64,000 nucleotides of DNA from Eukaryota sp. TZLM1-RC (Eukaryota > Metamonada: BaSk clade), in NCBI GenBank assembly GCA_040285825.1, contig JAUPSS010000012.1:62001-126000 (forward strand), in the 5' to 3' direction. This document shows, piece after piece, positions 19,352 to 31,000 of this stretch. Each line of letters begins with the position of its first letter. The stretch's first letter is position 1. The notes beneath the pieces were generated by a model. That model was not told where the DNA came from. It did not search any database and worked only from the letters and a program-made list of their open reading frames with translations. Both the position numbers and the translations under genes were made by a program.

Positions 19352-20230
19352 CGGCTAATAGCACACTAATGTCAAATACTAATAACTTGTTGAGATTAGT
19401 GGGGGATGTAGATGAAATGAATCAAGTTGATCTAACCTTTTCTCAACTTGAGAACTTTCATTTCCTATAAGATAATGATCCACAACATGAATCATATTAA
19501 GAACAGCATTGACATTACGATTCCATAGACGTCCGGCTTCCTCAAAAGTAAAACCTTAATACTTGTTGCTTCACCATGATCATTAAATTGAGGGATCACT
19601 ACTTCATTCTTCATTTTGATGAAGAAGATGAGTTGTCTTTTTACCAACTGTGATCAAACACAATATTTGCCAGTGTTACGCGCGATTGAACATTGATTCC
19701 ACAACAAGCCGGTGTCTCAATTGAGCCTTGTGTTTCAAATAAATCTATTTTCTCATTAAAGTCAGAAGGATATTCAGAAAAATCATTTCAAAGAACAATT
19801 CAGTAAATCCATGGAGTCGAAAAAAACATGATGACGTAATCTTTATCTGATATTCTGTAACTGTTTCTGCAAGAAATTCCGTTTCTGACACATAACACTT
19901 CTGATAAAGAAATCAAATGACTATTCTGAAATCACTATTTGATTTATACAATTAATATAACTTTCTGAATTAAGACTCACACAGCAGGCTGTGTTTGATT
20001 TAAGATTGTCAGTAAAGTTTTGGTGCACCAAATGGAAATTGAAAGAAAACGTGATATTTTTAAATGCTTATAGGCTATTACTGTATGTCACCAATCAATC
20101 AAATTCTTTTCATTCTTAGGGTCGACCAGTTATTTTTCAATCATCAATACTTTTCAAGAACGAGTAACCACGATCTACAGTAGTGTTTAACTGGAGGAAC
20201 GGCTGATTATGGTCATAAATCCCATTGGCC
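19352..20230. other. Intergenic
   Basis: No supportable gene. A plus-strand frame across 19249-19470 overlaps the gene on the other strand and looks like a shadow. The rest is AT-rich. Confidence 0.45.
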
Positions 20231-20772
20231 ATGTCAATCATTAAAAATGATGATGTTTTTGTTGGAACTCACCGCGAGATTGGTATTGAGAGAACTGGGT
20301 CAAGTACCACTGTAGGATCTGGTCCTTTCTCTCGTTTGACTTACTACCTCAGTATGTATCTTTCACATTAACCACATACTGTGTTGAATGTGTACTTGAT
20401 TTCGATATACCCTATCGTTTTCGTAATTTTGGTGACGCTTGGAAGCTCGACCGCAGTGACAAAGAGTCTGTTCTAACTCTTTGTGTGATGCTCTCCCCTG
20501 ATATTTTCCTCAAGGCTGGAATCTTCATTCTTGATAGTGATCTCTGTGGTGATAGCGCTAATGCATTCTACAATATCACCGATCAACGTATTGGTGTTCT
20601 TGGTTGTGAGTCCATTCTAATCGGCGAAAAGCGTGTTTCTGTCCATAAGATCATGGCATTGAAACGTGTCTGGCTGGACAAATACTTCTTTGATGCTCTC
20701 GATTCAGCTGTGGATTCCCTCAAACTTAAGAAGAAACCTGAGAAGTCTACCTCTAGTTGTTCTTTAATGTAG
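20231..20772 (+). CDS. Unrecognised protein with CaaX-like C-terminus
   Basis: The ATG at 20231 opens MSIIKNDDVFVGTHREIG and the frame stays open to the TAA near 20361. A second open frame runs from about 20335 to 20772, containing DFDIPYRFRNFGDAWKLDRS, NITDQRIGVLGCESILIGEK and MALKRVWLDKYFFDAL. It ends in SCSLM before TAG. One intron is needed; a 41-bp GTAGGA...CTCAG (20315-20355) joins the frames, but its donor does not match the GTNTG of other introns here, so the junction is tentative. The last four residues, CSLM, fit a CaaX prenylation box, and the window also encodes a farnesyltransferase alpha subunit. No family assigned. Confidence 0.5.
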
Positions 20773-22348
20773 ATAGTTTTCATGTAAATGTTGTTTTGTT
20801 AAACAACCCAATTCATTGTTTACACTATCAAAAATTAACCAGTTTTTCAACGTTCCTTTAATGACTCTGAGCGGGATTCATACCAGTATTCTGGTGACAA
20901 CACTAGTTGGCTGGTGGATGAGATGATCTACAACAACAGACAATATTCAATGTTCTGGAAAGTATACATGTACGAATAGTTACTTTACACACCTTTTTTC
21001 TTTGTACAGTGACAGCAGTCTCATCACTAATCATAATCCTGAACAAACGTAATCAATACTTTCAGGGGTTCAATCACATGCACTGATACAGATCTTGTCA
21101 CCATCCTAATATGAAAAGCGACTTATTTTGCTCACAATGTTTGAGTATTCAATCAATTTGTATATTTGAACTTTAATTAACTTTTCTTGACATAGTTCTC
21201 TATGGAAAATGGTGTTGTAATGTAGCTTTAAAAATCACTCGTTTCAAGTCAACTGTCACTGGAAAAATTTTGAGGAATGAATTTGGAGAAATCGAAAACT
21301 TCAAGGAAGTTTCATGGAAGTTCCACATCTTGTTTCCTACAGCCAATAACTTGTAGTTGTTAACCCAAACACAACCAATCTTCATGATTCAGCTTACACT
21401 ATTAAATTTTCGAAACTTTTGGATTGTGCTAAATTTCTTTGGCTTGAATTTATTGGAGGAAATTTTTTAAATTTGTTTCTTTCTTATTTTCCAATTTCAT
21501 TTCTTTGATATAAGGAATTCATTTTCTCAAACTCCACAACCACTGGCGAAAACTTACAACTTATTGTTAATAATTTTTTCCAAATGTTTACAACGAACGA
21601 GAAACAGAAGTGTACATTCCCCTGAAATTAGAAAATTCAATTCTGTTTTGCCACAAAATTTAGTGACAAATTCTTCCATTTCTGATTTTACCAATTTGGG
21701 AACACTAATCTAAAAAAGAGCCACCGGTTTTACCCAACTCTTCAAATAAGAAATGTAATAAGGCAATAAAGGTATCGGGTGTGTGTTAATTTTTAGGCAT
21801 ATTTGATAATTTTGGCCTCTTCAGCTCTACGTTAAGGCAAATTACAATCAATAAATGGTTCGGGAAAACAGTCTTAGCACAATTAAAACTTAAACCATTT
21901 ACAAGATTGTTTAGTTGACTAGATCATCGAAGATGCATTAAATAATAGAAACAGCAGGGTCATCAAAAAACAAACCATATGATTAGTTGAACAAGATTCA
22001 TTACAACTATCCAGTTCGATCTGGAAGAAAAAAGATTGATTTTGCAAAAGCAACTGCAAATTGAATAAATGAGTTTTTTAATTTCATTTAATCTGCGATT
22101 AAATGTAGCAGTAGTAGTCAAAATGTAGCCAAAAACAAATAAAAAATGAGATGGGAACCACAATTTTTTGAAATGAGACAGCTTTGGCACAGGTGTAATG
22201 CAGTGTGCGGTGTCAATATAATGGGAGATAATTCGAATAATTAATTACACATAATTAATCTTGGATACCATGTTTGTAATTGTTTTGGTAATTATGCCAT
22301 TTTGTGCTGAAGTTTTCGGGTTCAAAGACTTTGCTATTACATTCCCAC
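20773..22348. other. Intergenic with old LINE scraps
   Basis: No intact gene. Near 20860-20965 a plus-strand frame reads FNDSERDSYQYSGDNTSWLV and ends at a GT, possibly an isolated exon. Between about 21440 and 21700 there are scraps of the LINE family: a plus-strand LEFIGGNF and a minus-strand MEEFVTKFCGKTELNFLI resembling the region near the LINE C-terminus. They are mixed in orientation and heavily decayed. Confidence 0.35.
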
Positions 22349-22684
22349 ATGTCTCTTCTCTCAACTAAATCATGGCATCCTGGTAAGCTTAACAACATGA
22401 TCAAGGTAGCCACTGACGAGGAAAATGTTAAGGCTGAACGACAGAAAAAGATTCACAATATACAACGTCGAAAAGCTCAGGATAGAATCAATCTACTCCG
22501 ACAACGGGCAGGTTTGCCTAAACACGATTGGGACATCATTCTTCAAACAGAGGACACTGAGCATGCAGAGAGAAAGCGTCGTGGTACCCCATTAATGCCT
22601 CAACCCCAGCAGAAGCATCCGAGAACAATGAATTCATCTGCTATAAAACAACAAATCTTACATGAAGACCCTCTACCAGGTTAA
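22349..22684 (+). CDS. CIR N-terminal domain protein (LENG1/CWC25-like)
   Basis: 111-residue protein. It starts MSLLSTKSWHPGKLNNMIKV and continues VKAERQKKIHNIQRRKAQDR. The KSWHP(G) start followed by a charged helix is the Cir_N domain found in CIR1, LENG1 and the splicing factor CWC25, so a nuclear, possibly spliceosome-linked role is likely. The tail (HAERKRRGTPLMPQP) is basic and disordered. An open frame extends upstream to 22304 without an ATG; the ATG at 22349 places the Cir_N motif at the N-terminus as in the family. Short compared with CWC25. Confidence 0.65.
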   Translation: MSLLSTKSWHPGKLNNMIKVATDEENVKAERQKKIHNIQRRKAQDRINLLRQRAGLPKHDWDIILQTEDTEHAERKRRGTPLMPQPQQKHPRTMNSSAIKQQILHEDPLPG

Positions 22685-23132
22685 TTCTAGGATTTGCTTA
22701 AACATTCTTTTTGGTAGTTACTTGTGGACCATTTGCTTACCAGGAACAGGTAAACATTATACGTACCAAGGTTGTAACATTATTTTCTGATGTAAAACCA
22801 AGTATGGGGTTTATTTGTGGGGGTTTGTTTATTCAGTTGTTTCTGCAAATATGGTACATCGATTAGTCGAGGTTTAATCTACCAATTAAGCCAACATGAC
22901 CTTCTTTCCCTTATTCTTTGTTGTTGCTTCTATTTTTTCGAAGTTCGTATTCAAGATCTCTGTTACAATAAATAAATTTGGCAAGCAACAACTTAATGTA
23001 TTTCTACAAAGAAAGATGCAATTTACAAAACTTTATTGATTACTTCATCATTCAAAGAGTTCCTTTCAAGGTTGGACTCTTTAAAATCACATAGAAATCA
23101 ACAATAAAGTGCATGAACGAAGACTACCTTGG
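22685..23132. other. Intergenic between convergent genes
   Basis: About 450 bp between the 3' ends of two genes on opposite strands. AT-rich with AATAAA-like motifs (for example near 22970), suitable for poly(A) sites. No gene seen. Confidence 0.45.
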
Positions 23133-23519
23133 TCATCCACCACGGGGTTTGGGAAGTGATCCAATAGTACCCATGGATCTACGGCCTTCAGGAGAAGGTC
23201 TATATGAACCACTTCGCAGGGTATTGATTGCTAAAATGGCGATCAACAGAGCAAAGGCTGGACGCTTACCGACAAGTAGTCCCACTAAGATCAGAGCTAC
23301 GACAACGAACCGTCCATCGATTTGGATGTTACCAAATCGAAGAGACAGGGCTTGGAGCAAACTAACAAGAAGATCAGAGGGTGCAGGTGCAGGTTGCTGT
23401 GTGCTCCTGACGTTTGGCAGTGGTTGAGAAGCTACAGGACGAGGAAACGGTCGTGATTCAGGAGATGGTTCGTCATCAGCAACATCCACGATCTCCCCAT
23501 TGATTATGCGTTTGGGCAT
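23133..23519 (-). CDS. Small membrane protein, FAM241/SelK-like
   Basis: 128-residue protein starting MPKRIINGEIVDVADDEPSP, similar to the short NGEIV start of FAM241 proteins and the NGQVL start of selenoprotein K. A proline-rich linker follows. Residues about 55-100 hold hydrophobic segments (GRFVVVALILVGLLVGKRPA, FALLIAILAINTL) forming one or two membrane helices. The tail is Gly/Pro/Arg-rich (SYRPSPEGRRSMGTIGSLPK), as in SelK, but with no UGA/selenocysteine. A longer frame starts upstream at 23582; 23519 is chosen for family resemblance. An ER membrane location is inferred. The assignment is tentative. Confidence 0.5.
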   Translation of the reverse strand: MPKRIINGEIVDVADDEPSPESRPFPRPVASQPLPNVRSTQQPAPAPSDLLVSLLQALSLRFGNIQIDGRFVVVALILVGLLVGKRPAFALLIAILAINTLRSGSYRPSPEGRRSMGTIGSLPKPRGG

Positions 23520-25617
23520 GATAAAAGAGCTTATGTATTGATGAAGAAAGTTTAACGCTATAAGATAAATTGGATAAAACAAGACAGATAATGCAAACTT
23601 TATGGTTTTCCCTTTGTGTTACTTTTACTGCAATTTTGTAAAATTGATTTGGTCGTAGATCAACTATGTTTTACTATTTGTGACGAATCCTTATATAGCA
23701 GTTGGATAACAATGAATATGAAATTTTAGAAAACACAAAACCCACGCTTTTGGATCTTCGAGTGAATCACAGTACATTTTTGTTGATGTTTTGTGGTCAC
23801 AATATGATTCAAGGAACACTGATTATAGTTACTATACCTAAACACTCACTGTAAAATCCTTCCAAATATCGTGGTTTGAAATGATGAAACATACAGCATC
23901 AATATCCGTAGGAATAGTGAATCATTCAACCTGATGGTGAATGAATTCTTGATGGTGATTTTTGATTGAATTTCACAACGTCACATCACGATATCGTAAC
24001 TGTAAGAAATACATATATTACGTAATAGTTTTTGCTCTACTGTATTTTCATTGAATTAAAATTCGTTCTGGTATTCAATATCCTCCAAACAAGCGTCACT
24101 ATTAGTAAAACTACTCACATCAATTCGTTCATATTCTACACCAATAGATAAAAGAGCTTTAGAAATCATTGTTGATATATACTTGAAATTTTAAAAAACC
24201 AATTCTATTTAACCAGAAAGTCGAATTCATTTTTTACGAGATCTATTCAGTAAAACTTATTTGAAGCAAAACAGTGTAACTCTTAAGGTCCATTATTGCC
24301 AAAAAGAGAAACTACAAACGGCACAAACTGATATTTCACATGTTCGACTCTACCTAATTGTGCCAATGGTTCTTCATATTTGTGTATTTTCTTTTTTTCG
24401 GCGTTAGATAGCGGGTTAGATTACGTAATTGTGTTGTTACTGAATTTCTTGACATACGGAAGCTTTTATTCGCAATTGTTGGTTGCAAAGATTATTGATA
24501 CTTCCTTTTACACTATTGAAGGAACATCACTGGAAAGGAGAAAGAATTCAGCAAACCAATGCAGGTAAGTGTTAAATCTTGCACCTTCTCCCTTCTTCCT
24601 TAAGTAGTTTCTGACTTGCCATTTTCTACACTTTATTCTAAATCAATCTGACCAACTTTTCAACAGTATCAATCGAATTTGTTGTGTATTCAATTAGCTA
24701 TGTTCATTTTATCCCTCAAAATAGAGACTCTAAAAATTCTGTTCAATGAGAAGTTCATGTTTCTATAAGACTAGTTGTGTGATAAGTTGTGTATTTAGTC
24801 ATTTTTATTTTTTATTGATTATTTAAGTTAATTTTCAAAATTTTCTTTGCATACAACCTCAGCCTGAGTATTCAACCAAGACAAATTGTTTGACTTCTCT
24901 TGAAAATCAAGAAAGCTACTGTTGGTATTATATAACATTGACATAAGAGCTGTTGTAACAATTTGTTTCCAACATAAGTTCTTCTTATATCAAGGTTTCT
25001 GATCATCAATTTCAGAAAGGTTCAAGTTGTAACTTATTTCATTGACACAAAAAAGGGTACACATGTATCTTGGTATCGTGGGAAAAATACACCTAGATAA
25101 TAAAAATAATTCAGCATATTTTGTAATTGTTCCTGATGTTGGTTTTATTTAGATCATATAAAGTACCGATTGATGAAATTCTATCATTTAAAATTTGTTT
25201 GATATAAAAGTTTCCATTAATTAAACAGGCTTCTACACATCAGAAATAGAAATAGATACTGAAGCTACCATTCAAAACTCTTTCATATCTCAAAGGTGTT
25301 ATTTGAAGAACAAGTTTTGCTTAAAAAATTCTATTTAAATGAATATTCTTTGGGAATTTTTGGTTCTTTTTGTCCTCCTTTTGAACAAAATTTCGTAAAT
25401 AATTCCGAAAATATAACTAATATAGCATCGATTTAAGTGCGCAAATTCAAAAAATAATATTCAATTTTAATGACAAATTAAAACCAAACCTGGAAATCAA
25501 GTGACAAAAGTGTTGAACCAATTTTGCTTTGTCTTAAACCAAATAAATCTAAAGCAACCAAGAAATCACCAAGAAAATAAAGAAAATAAAGAAAAAAAAG
25601 TTTATTTTTTGTTATAT
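23520..25617. other. Gene-poor region
   Basis: About 2 kb with no intact gene. It contains a decayed LINE 3' end (listed separately, 24058-24370). The rest is AT-rich, with a 61-codon plus-strand frame at 24380-24568 that I cannot support as a gene. Confidence 0.45.
24058..24370 (-). mobile_element. LINE 3' end relic
   Basis: On the minus strand one piece reads EPLAQLGRVEHVKYQFVPFV then VSLFG. Further on, ISKALLSIGVEYERIDVSSF is followed by ACLEDIEYQNEF and a stop. These match the last ~100 residues of the LINE ORF at 50684-52042 (ISKALMSVSAHYEEIAVVRF, ACFEDIDF). Frameshifts lie between the pieces. Confidence 0.6.
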
Positions 25618-27681
25618 TTACAATAAGTCAAGAAGGTCATCATCCTCTTCGACCTTTGCTGCTCCTGCCTCCTCCTCAACTTTAACTGGTACAACATCCT
25701 TATAAAAGCTCTGTGAGGCTTCAAGGTCATACCCGACTCCAAGAACATCCTCAGTCGTGATGGGAAACACATTTTCTTCATTTAATTCTCTGAAAAGATC
25801 AACTGTTAAAATATTATTATGAGTTTGTTTTAAATTTTCCAAAAAATCATTAAACTTTGTACATAATTCAGAATTACCATTACTAACAACGGCTTCCCTC
25901 ATACCTTTAACCAACTTCACCACTCTTTTGAAATTACTGGTTCCAATAGTATTAACCATCAAATCGGAAACTCTATCAGAAGCAATCATCATAGCAGTTA
26001 GTAACTGCGTCGAATCAGTTGCATACTTTTGCAAATCACCAATAGGATCCTCAAATGATAGACTTACCTTGGACTCGACTCTATCATCAAATCTAGGCCT
26101 TTTTGCTTCTTCCTGAACCACTTCTCTAATAGAATCAGACCATTTGGACCTCCTTTTCCCTTTCTTATCAGTAGTTTCCTTAACCGGACACGCCTTGAAC
26201 AGAGCCTCAATATCATCCTTTGATTTATTCACCATTATAGACCGCGGGAACAGAACTGTGGTCACCCTCTGATCACAAGCAACTTTTTCATCCATTCCTA
26301 CCTTACCCAAAGCTCTTGCTCTCACGGTTGAGTAGAAGCTTTGGAGAGCGGGGTTGGGGGTAGAGAACGTGGCATAGTCATCATCACCAAGGGTCATTTT
26401 ATCAATCAGATCAGCACAAAGATCGACATTTTGAGGTTTGGGTTCTGGTAAGTCATCAAAAGACCAAGGTCGAATATCTTCGAAATAGGGTAATTGATGT
26501 AAGATAAAGTAAATTCGATTTCCTTCACCAGTTGGAATCAATACACTAATAGAGGGTGGCGAATTCTTTCGTTTGACTGTTCTCACAAGCAAACAAACCC
26601 GGTTGACCTTCATGACGTGATGGAGGGCAGTAAATGACTGCAAGTGCCTCTCACTTTCGGCAACTAAAACGTCAACACCTGCCATAAACAGAAACCTCGA
26701 GATTTGCGCCTTACGCACAAACCCAATCACTCGAAGCCCCCTAGCTTCAGTATTTAACAACCCCTTCACCTCATCCATTTCCTCCTTCGTCACTGCAACG
26801 GCTGACGTACCATAGAAATAACCTTTGACTTTATCATCTTCCTCAAGAACAATCGAAGGGTCATTTGGATCAATGGTGGCTGAATCCCTTTTTACTGATG
26901 GTAGTGATGCTGCATTGACGTACTCTCCATTTGTATTAGGGAGATCAACGGTGTTGTTTTCAAAAGATGAAGCTTCTGTTGATTTTCTACTGGGCAATTT
27001 CTCCTCCTTTACAAAAGAAAAGGACTTTAAAGGTATTGCATTGACACCTCCAAATTCCAAAGCAAGACCAATTCCTCTATGCATCCATTTATGAGAAAAT
27101 AAAGAGTAATGGTACGTACCATCTGATAGACAATACGTTTGAGCTCCCGTGGATGAGGCTAGGTCTGAGAACCTTGACCACGTGGTGTGAGTGTCCATGG
27201 TGATGGTATTCTCTTGCTGAGATGTGTTGATAAAGTTCATGTTGACAGAGGTGGAAGCCAGGCGTGTGAGGATCTGGTCAATGTTGGAATCATCAACATC
27301 AGAAGTGAAGGGGGAAATCATGTAGATTGTGCGATCGGACTTAGCGGTTCCCATCTGCTCAATATCTTCGTGAGCTACGATTAATGCATCAAGGAGATCG
27401 GCAGAATAGTCTGTGGGTTCTAGTTCAGAAGCAGATATTATAGTACCAATTGTAAGGTGATGAGGCTCTTTAGAAAGGGAAATATGATGGTACCCATCAA
27501 GTTCTTCTGCAAGAACGTTGTTGGTTTCTTCAGTACCACAAAGATATATACAAACATATTCTTTAGGACTATTGATGGCAATACTCTCAAGAACAAGAGA
27601 TGTAAGGTTGCGAGTAGAATCTAAATAAGGTTCTATGTGTGTACCTACATCAATTACTACAGTTGAATAGTTTTTGGCCAT
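25618..27681 (-). CDS. XRCC5: Ku80 (XRCC5), DNA-end binding subunit
   Basis: Subunit of the Ku ring that loads on double-strand ends for non-homologous end joining. 687 residues from MAKNYSTVVIDVGTHIEPYL, the usual Ku80 vWA start; an upstream in-frame ATG at 27759 would add 26 residues and is less likely. The vWA region (to about residue 210) is followed by the DNA-binding beta-barrel: RGIGLALEFGGVNAIPLKSF, VKGYFYGTSAVAVTKEEM, LRVIGFVRKAQISRFLFMAG. A helical C-terminal domain follows. The last residues, EEDDDLLDLL, match the acidic-hydrophobic Ku80 tail that docks PI3K-like kinases (EDDLLDxI in vertebrates). No introns. Its promoter side faces the CFAP47 gene, with about 380 bp between starts. 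Confidence 0.93.
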   Translation of the reverse strand: MAKNYSTVVIDVGTHIEPYLDSTRNLTSLVLESIAINSPKEYVCIYLCGTEETNNVLAEELDGYHHISLSKEPHHLTIGTIISASELEPTDYSADLLDALIVAHEDIEQMGTAKSDRTIYMISPFTSDVDDSNIDQILTRLASTSVNMNFINTSQQENTITMDTHTTWSRFSDLASSTGAQTYCLSDGTYHYSLFSHKWMHRGIGLALEFGGVNAIPLKSFSFVKEEKLPSRKSTEASSFENNTVDLPNTNGEYVNAASLPSVKRDSATIDPNDPSIVLEEDDKVKGYFYGTSAVAVTKEEMDEVKGLLNTEARGLRVIGFVRKAQISRFLFMAGVDVLVAESERHLQSFTALHHVMKVNRVCLLVRTVKRKNSPPSISVLIPTGEGNRIYFILHQLPYFEDIRPWSFDDLPEPKPQNVDLCADLIDKMTLGDDDYATFSTPNPALQSFYSTVRARALGKVGMDEKVACDQRVTTVLFPRSIMVNKSKDDIEALFKACPVKETTDKKGKRRSKWSDSIREVVQEEAKRPRFDDRVESKVSLSFEDPIGDLQKYATDSTQLLTAMMIASDRVSDLMVNTIGTSNFKRVVKLVKGMREAVVSNGNSELCTKFNDFLENLKQTHNNILTVDLFRELNEENVFPITTEDVLGVGYDLEASQSFYKDVVPVKVEEEAGAAKVEEDDDLLDLL

Positions 27682-28061
27682 AAGAGCAACAATGATGAGG
27701 TAGTTGATAGTGAAAGTTTTTTGGTCGATGTAATTCAATTCATTCTGCAGTTTCTGCATTGTACATGTGCTTTCATTATTGGAAGCCTTCCATCACGATT
27801 TCACCAAAATGGATGGTGGTTGTTCCATCCAATCTGGAATATCGATGAGGCGGGAACTTGATTATTATTAAATCTATTGTACTGGAATATCCAACGTGAC
27901 TTAAAGAGTCAGAAAATAAACATACAATACAGTCTTGTATAAACAATAAGAAAACAACTTCTTAAATGATGTTAATGTGTGTATTTCACGTAAAGCAAAT
28001 CTGCAACATCCACATATCAAATTCTACTTTCTAATTTAAACTTCTAGTTTCTCATTCGTCA
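27682..28061. promoter_or_regulatory. Divergent promoter region between Ku80 and CFAP47
   Basis: About 300-380 bp between two divergently transcribed genes, so both promoters should lie here. AT-rich, without a clear TATA box that I could single out. Confidence 0.4.
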
Positions 28062-31000
28062 ATGGGATCTCATCCCAAGCTTAACTTGGAAAAAGCCCAA
28101 CTTGTTGATTTTGGTAGAGTAGCTTGCTTCTCCAAATCCACATATGATCTCCACCTCACCAACAGCGGTGGTTCTCAGGCTGAGGTATCCTTCTCTGTCA
28201 CCCAATCTCTTGTGAACCTCGCCATTTCCCCCTCCTCCATCTCCATCCCTCCTGGTTCAGACCAAACAATCACCCTCACCCTTCAAGCACGCGAGAAGGG
28301 TATCTTTAAAGCTTTTGTCCAGGTCACTACCAAATCCAACTCTGGTTACTTTTCCCAAACCACCCTTGATGTCAATGCTTTGGTAGTGGGCACCAAACTC
28401 TCTTTTCACTCCCCTTCCTCTGGTCAACAGCTTTCTGAGCTTAGTTTTGACCGTTCAATTCCCATTTTTTTCGGGGAGTCTGTATCTTTTACCGTTCCCT
28501 TGTTCAATGACACTCCCTCTCGAGCTTCTTTTAATATCGTCCATGACAGAGCTCCTGACTGTTTGGAGGAGTCGATTCTTACTGCTGATGTAATTGATTA
28601 CCTTTCAGTTTCCCCTAAAACAGGTCAGCTTTCCCCTCTTGAAAAATCAGAAATCACCTTTTCAATCAATCCACAGGTTTCCCAGTCAATTATGTCGATG
28701 ATTCAGCGGTTAATAATGCGAAATGAGGTGGCTTCTGTAATTAATTCTAATGGTTTCAGAATTAAATTCATGATTAATGTTAATTGTGACCCAAAAAAAA
28801 GTTCTTTCAACTTATTTCTTAATCTAGATTTTATTTTTCCAGTTGTTAGTTGTTCCCAATATGAAATTTTCTTTCCTGAAACTGGTGTTAACAAGAAGAA
28901 CTCAGTTCCAGTCACGTTGACCAATCAAAATAATCAAGACGTCGCAGTTTCCTTTGACAAAATTGCACATTTCTGTATCAATCCCAGCCAGTCAATTCTC
29001 AAACCAAACACAAGAGCTACATTTATCTGCACTTTTAATCCAAAAAGAAGTGGAAAAATCAGTGGTAAGGTTTTCCTAAATATTGGTAAAAGCAGCAAGT
29101 TTTTGCTCAAATTACTTCCAATTACTCTTTCTGGAAGTTCGTACTTATCGAAGAATAACCAATCAATTAATCTTACCAAAACCAACAATTCTGAAGAAAT
29201 TTACAAGTTGAACACTATTAAAAAACCATTATTTAAAACCGATCCTTCAATTTTAGATCCCCTCAACCCCTATCAATTGGATGTGGAAGAAATGGAAGGA
29301 AATTATGAGCATAGGACTCAATATATCAAACATTTAAGGGAACAAAGGGTCAAAAAAGCTCAAAAAGCACGTGATATCGAAAGGAAAAGGTTTGAAAATG
29401 CAGTTGATTTGGGAATTAAACCTGATGATTCTTTTCCCCACCTTAAACCTTTACCTTTAACCGAATCTGTTGAGTTTGGGTCAAAGCGAAAGGATTTGAG
29501 GGAAGCGGCTTTAGTAAATAGATACTTGGATTCTTCCATTTATATTGAGAAAAAGTTTCCTCCTCCTTCTAAAATAGAGTCCTCTGGGTTGAGGTATTTG
29601 GATGAAGATGAGTTGTCATTAGTCATCACCAGCCAACTTGAGCTAGACTTTGGAAGACTGACGATTGGGTCGAAGGGGGTCAAGTATTTCAATATTTATA
29701 ATGGAACTGATTCAGCTATATCGGTCAAAATCGACGTGACTGGGCATGACTTGATTGACTGTCATCAAAGCACACGTCATCCTCAGCTGGTGCCGGCAAA
29801 ATCAGTTGCTGGTTTTTCAGTGGTTTTAAATTCTGCCAATTTCAATAAAATTGAACAATTTTCTTCCAATGTTAATGTTATAATCAACAACCAGGCGGTT
29901 TTCCAATTTTCCATTATGGGTGAAATCGTCCCGGTCACGGTCAACGCTGTTCCTGATTTGATTGGTTTTGACTTGACCCATGACGACCCTGAAAATTTGG
30001 GCAAATCGACAGAAGAAAAGTGTGAAGAGATCTTTGCCTTAGCCAATCCAGGGAATCTTAATTTAGATTTCAAATTAATGCAAAAACCCTCGTTCTTAAT
30101 TATTTCTCCTACTTATGGTTCAATTTCGGCATTTAATTCTACTAAAATCAAAGCCGTATTTATCCCGGATGAAAATTTGTCTTATTCGGATTCAGTGGTT
30201 TTCAAAATAACTAATGATTACACAATCAAAGTAGACATTGTTGCTAAAATTCCAGAAGGGAAACTGGTGACGTCATCAACGGTCAGAAAAGGGCTTGATT
30301 TTGGTCTTTGTTTAGCCGGAGATTCTGTTACTAAATCGTTTTTGATCAAGAATGTAGGTAAATTTGATTCATTTTTCAGAATTCATTCAAAATTGTTATC
30401 CAAGGCTGATTTTACCATCTCCCCAAGCAGTGGTCTAATTAAAGCTGCTGGAGAAGCGGAAGTTTCTATCAAATTGGCCCCATCAGTTCAATCAGAATCT
30501 TCAAGACTTTCTCATGTTTTTGAGCTTTTGTGCTCTGGACAACCTAAAATTAAAATACATTGTAAAGCCAAGGTTGACGTGGCTAAGATCAAAGTGAATC
30601 CTGATTCAATCATTTTTGATAGAGTCTTTGTTGGTCAAACAGGGCACGTCACTGTTGACGTTTCCAATCTGTCTGAATGCAGTACAGATGTTCTTTTAGA
30701 CTTTAGTGACTATCCCGCCTTTGATGTGGATTTTTCCAAAAGTACACCTAATTCTATACTATACCACAAACCTCCGATCAATCAAAAGTTGATTGATTCG
30801 TCCCCCAGTCAAAAACAACCTTCCATTTCTAATAGAAGGGCCTATTTGTTAAGATTGTCCTCACTTGCCAGCAACAAAGTTTGTTTGAGTTATTCACCTA
30901 AAAAAGTTGAAGAATTGACATTTGAAATACCCCTCTCTTTTCCATCATTCAATTTTGATTGTGACTGTCAGTTTTCAATCAAATCAACGTCATCATTAGG

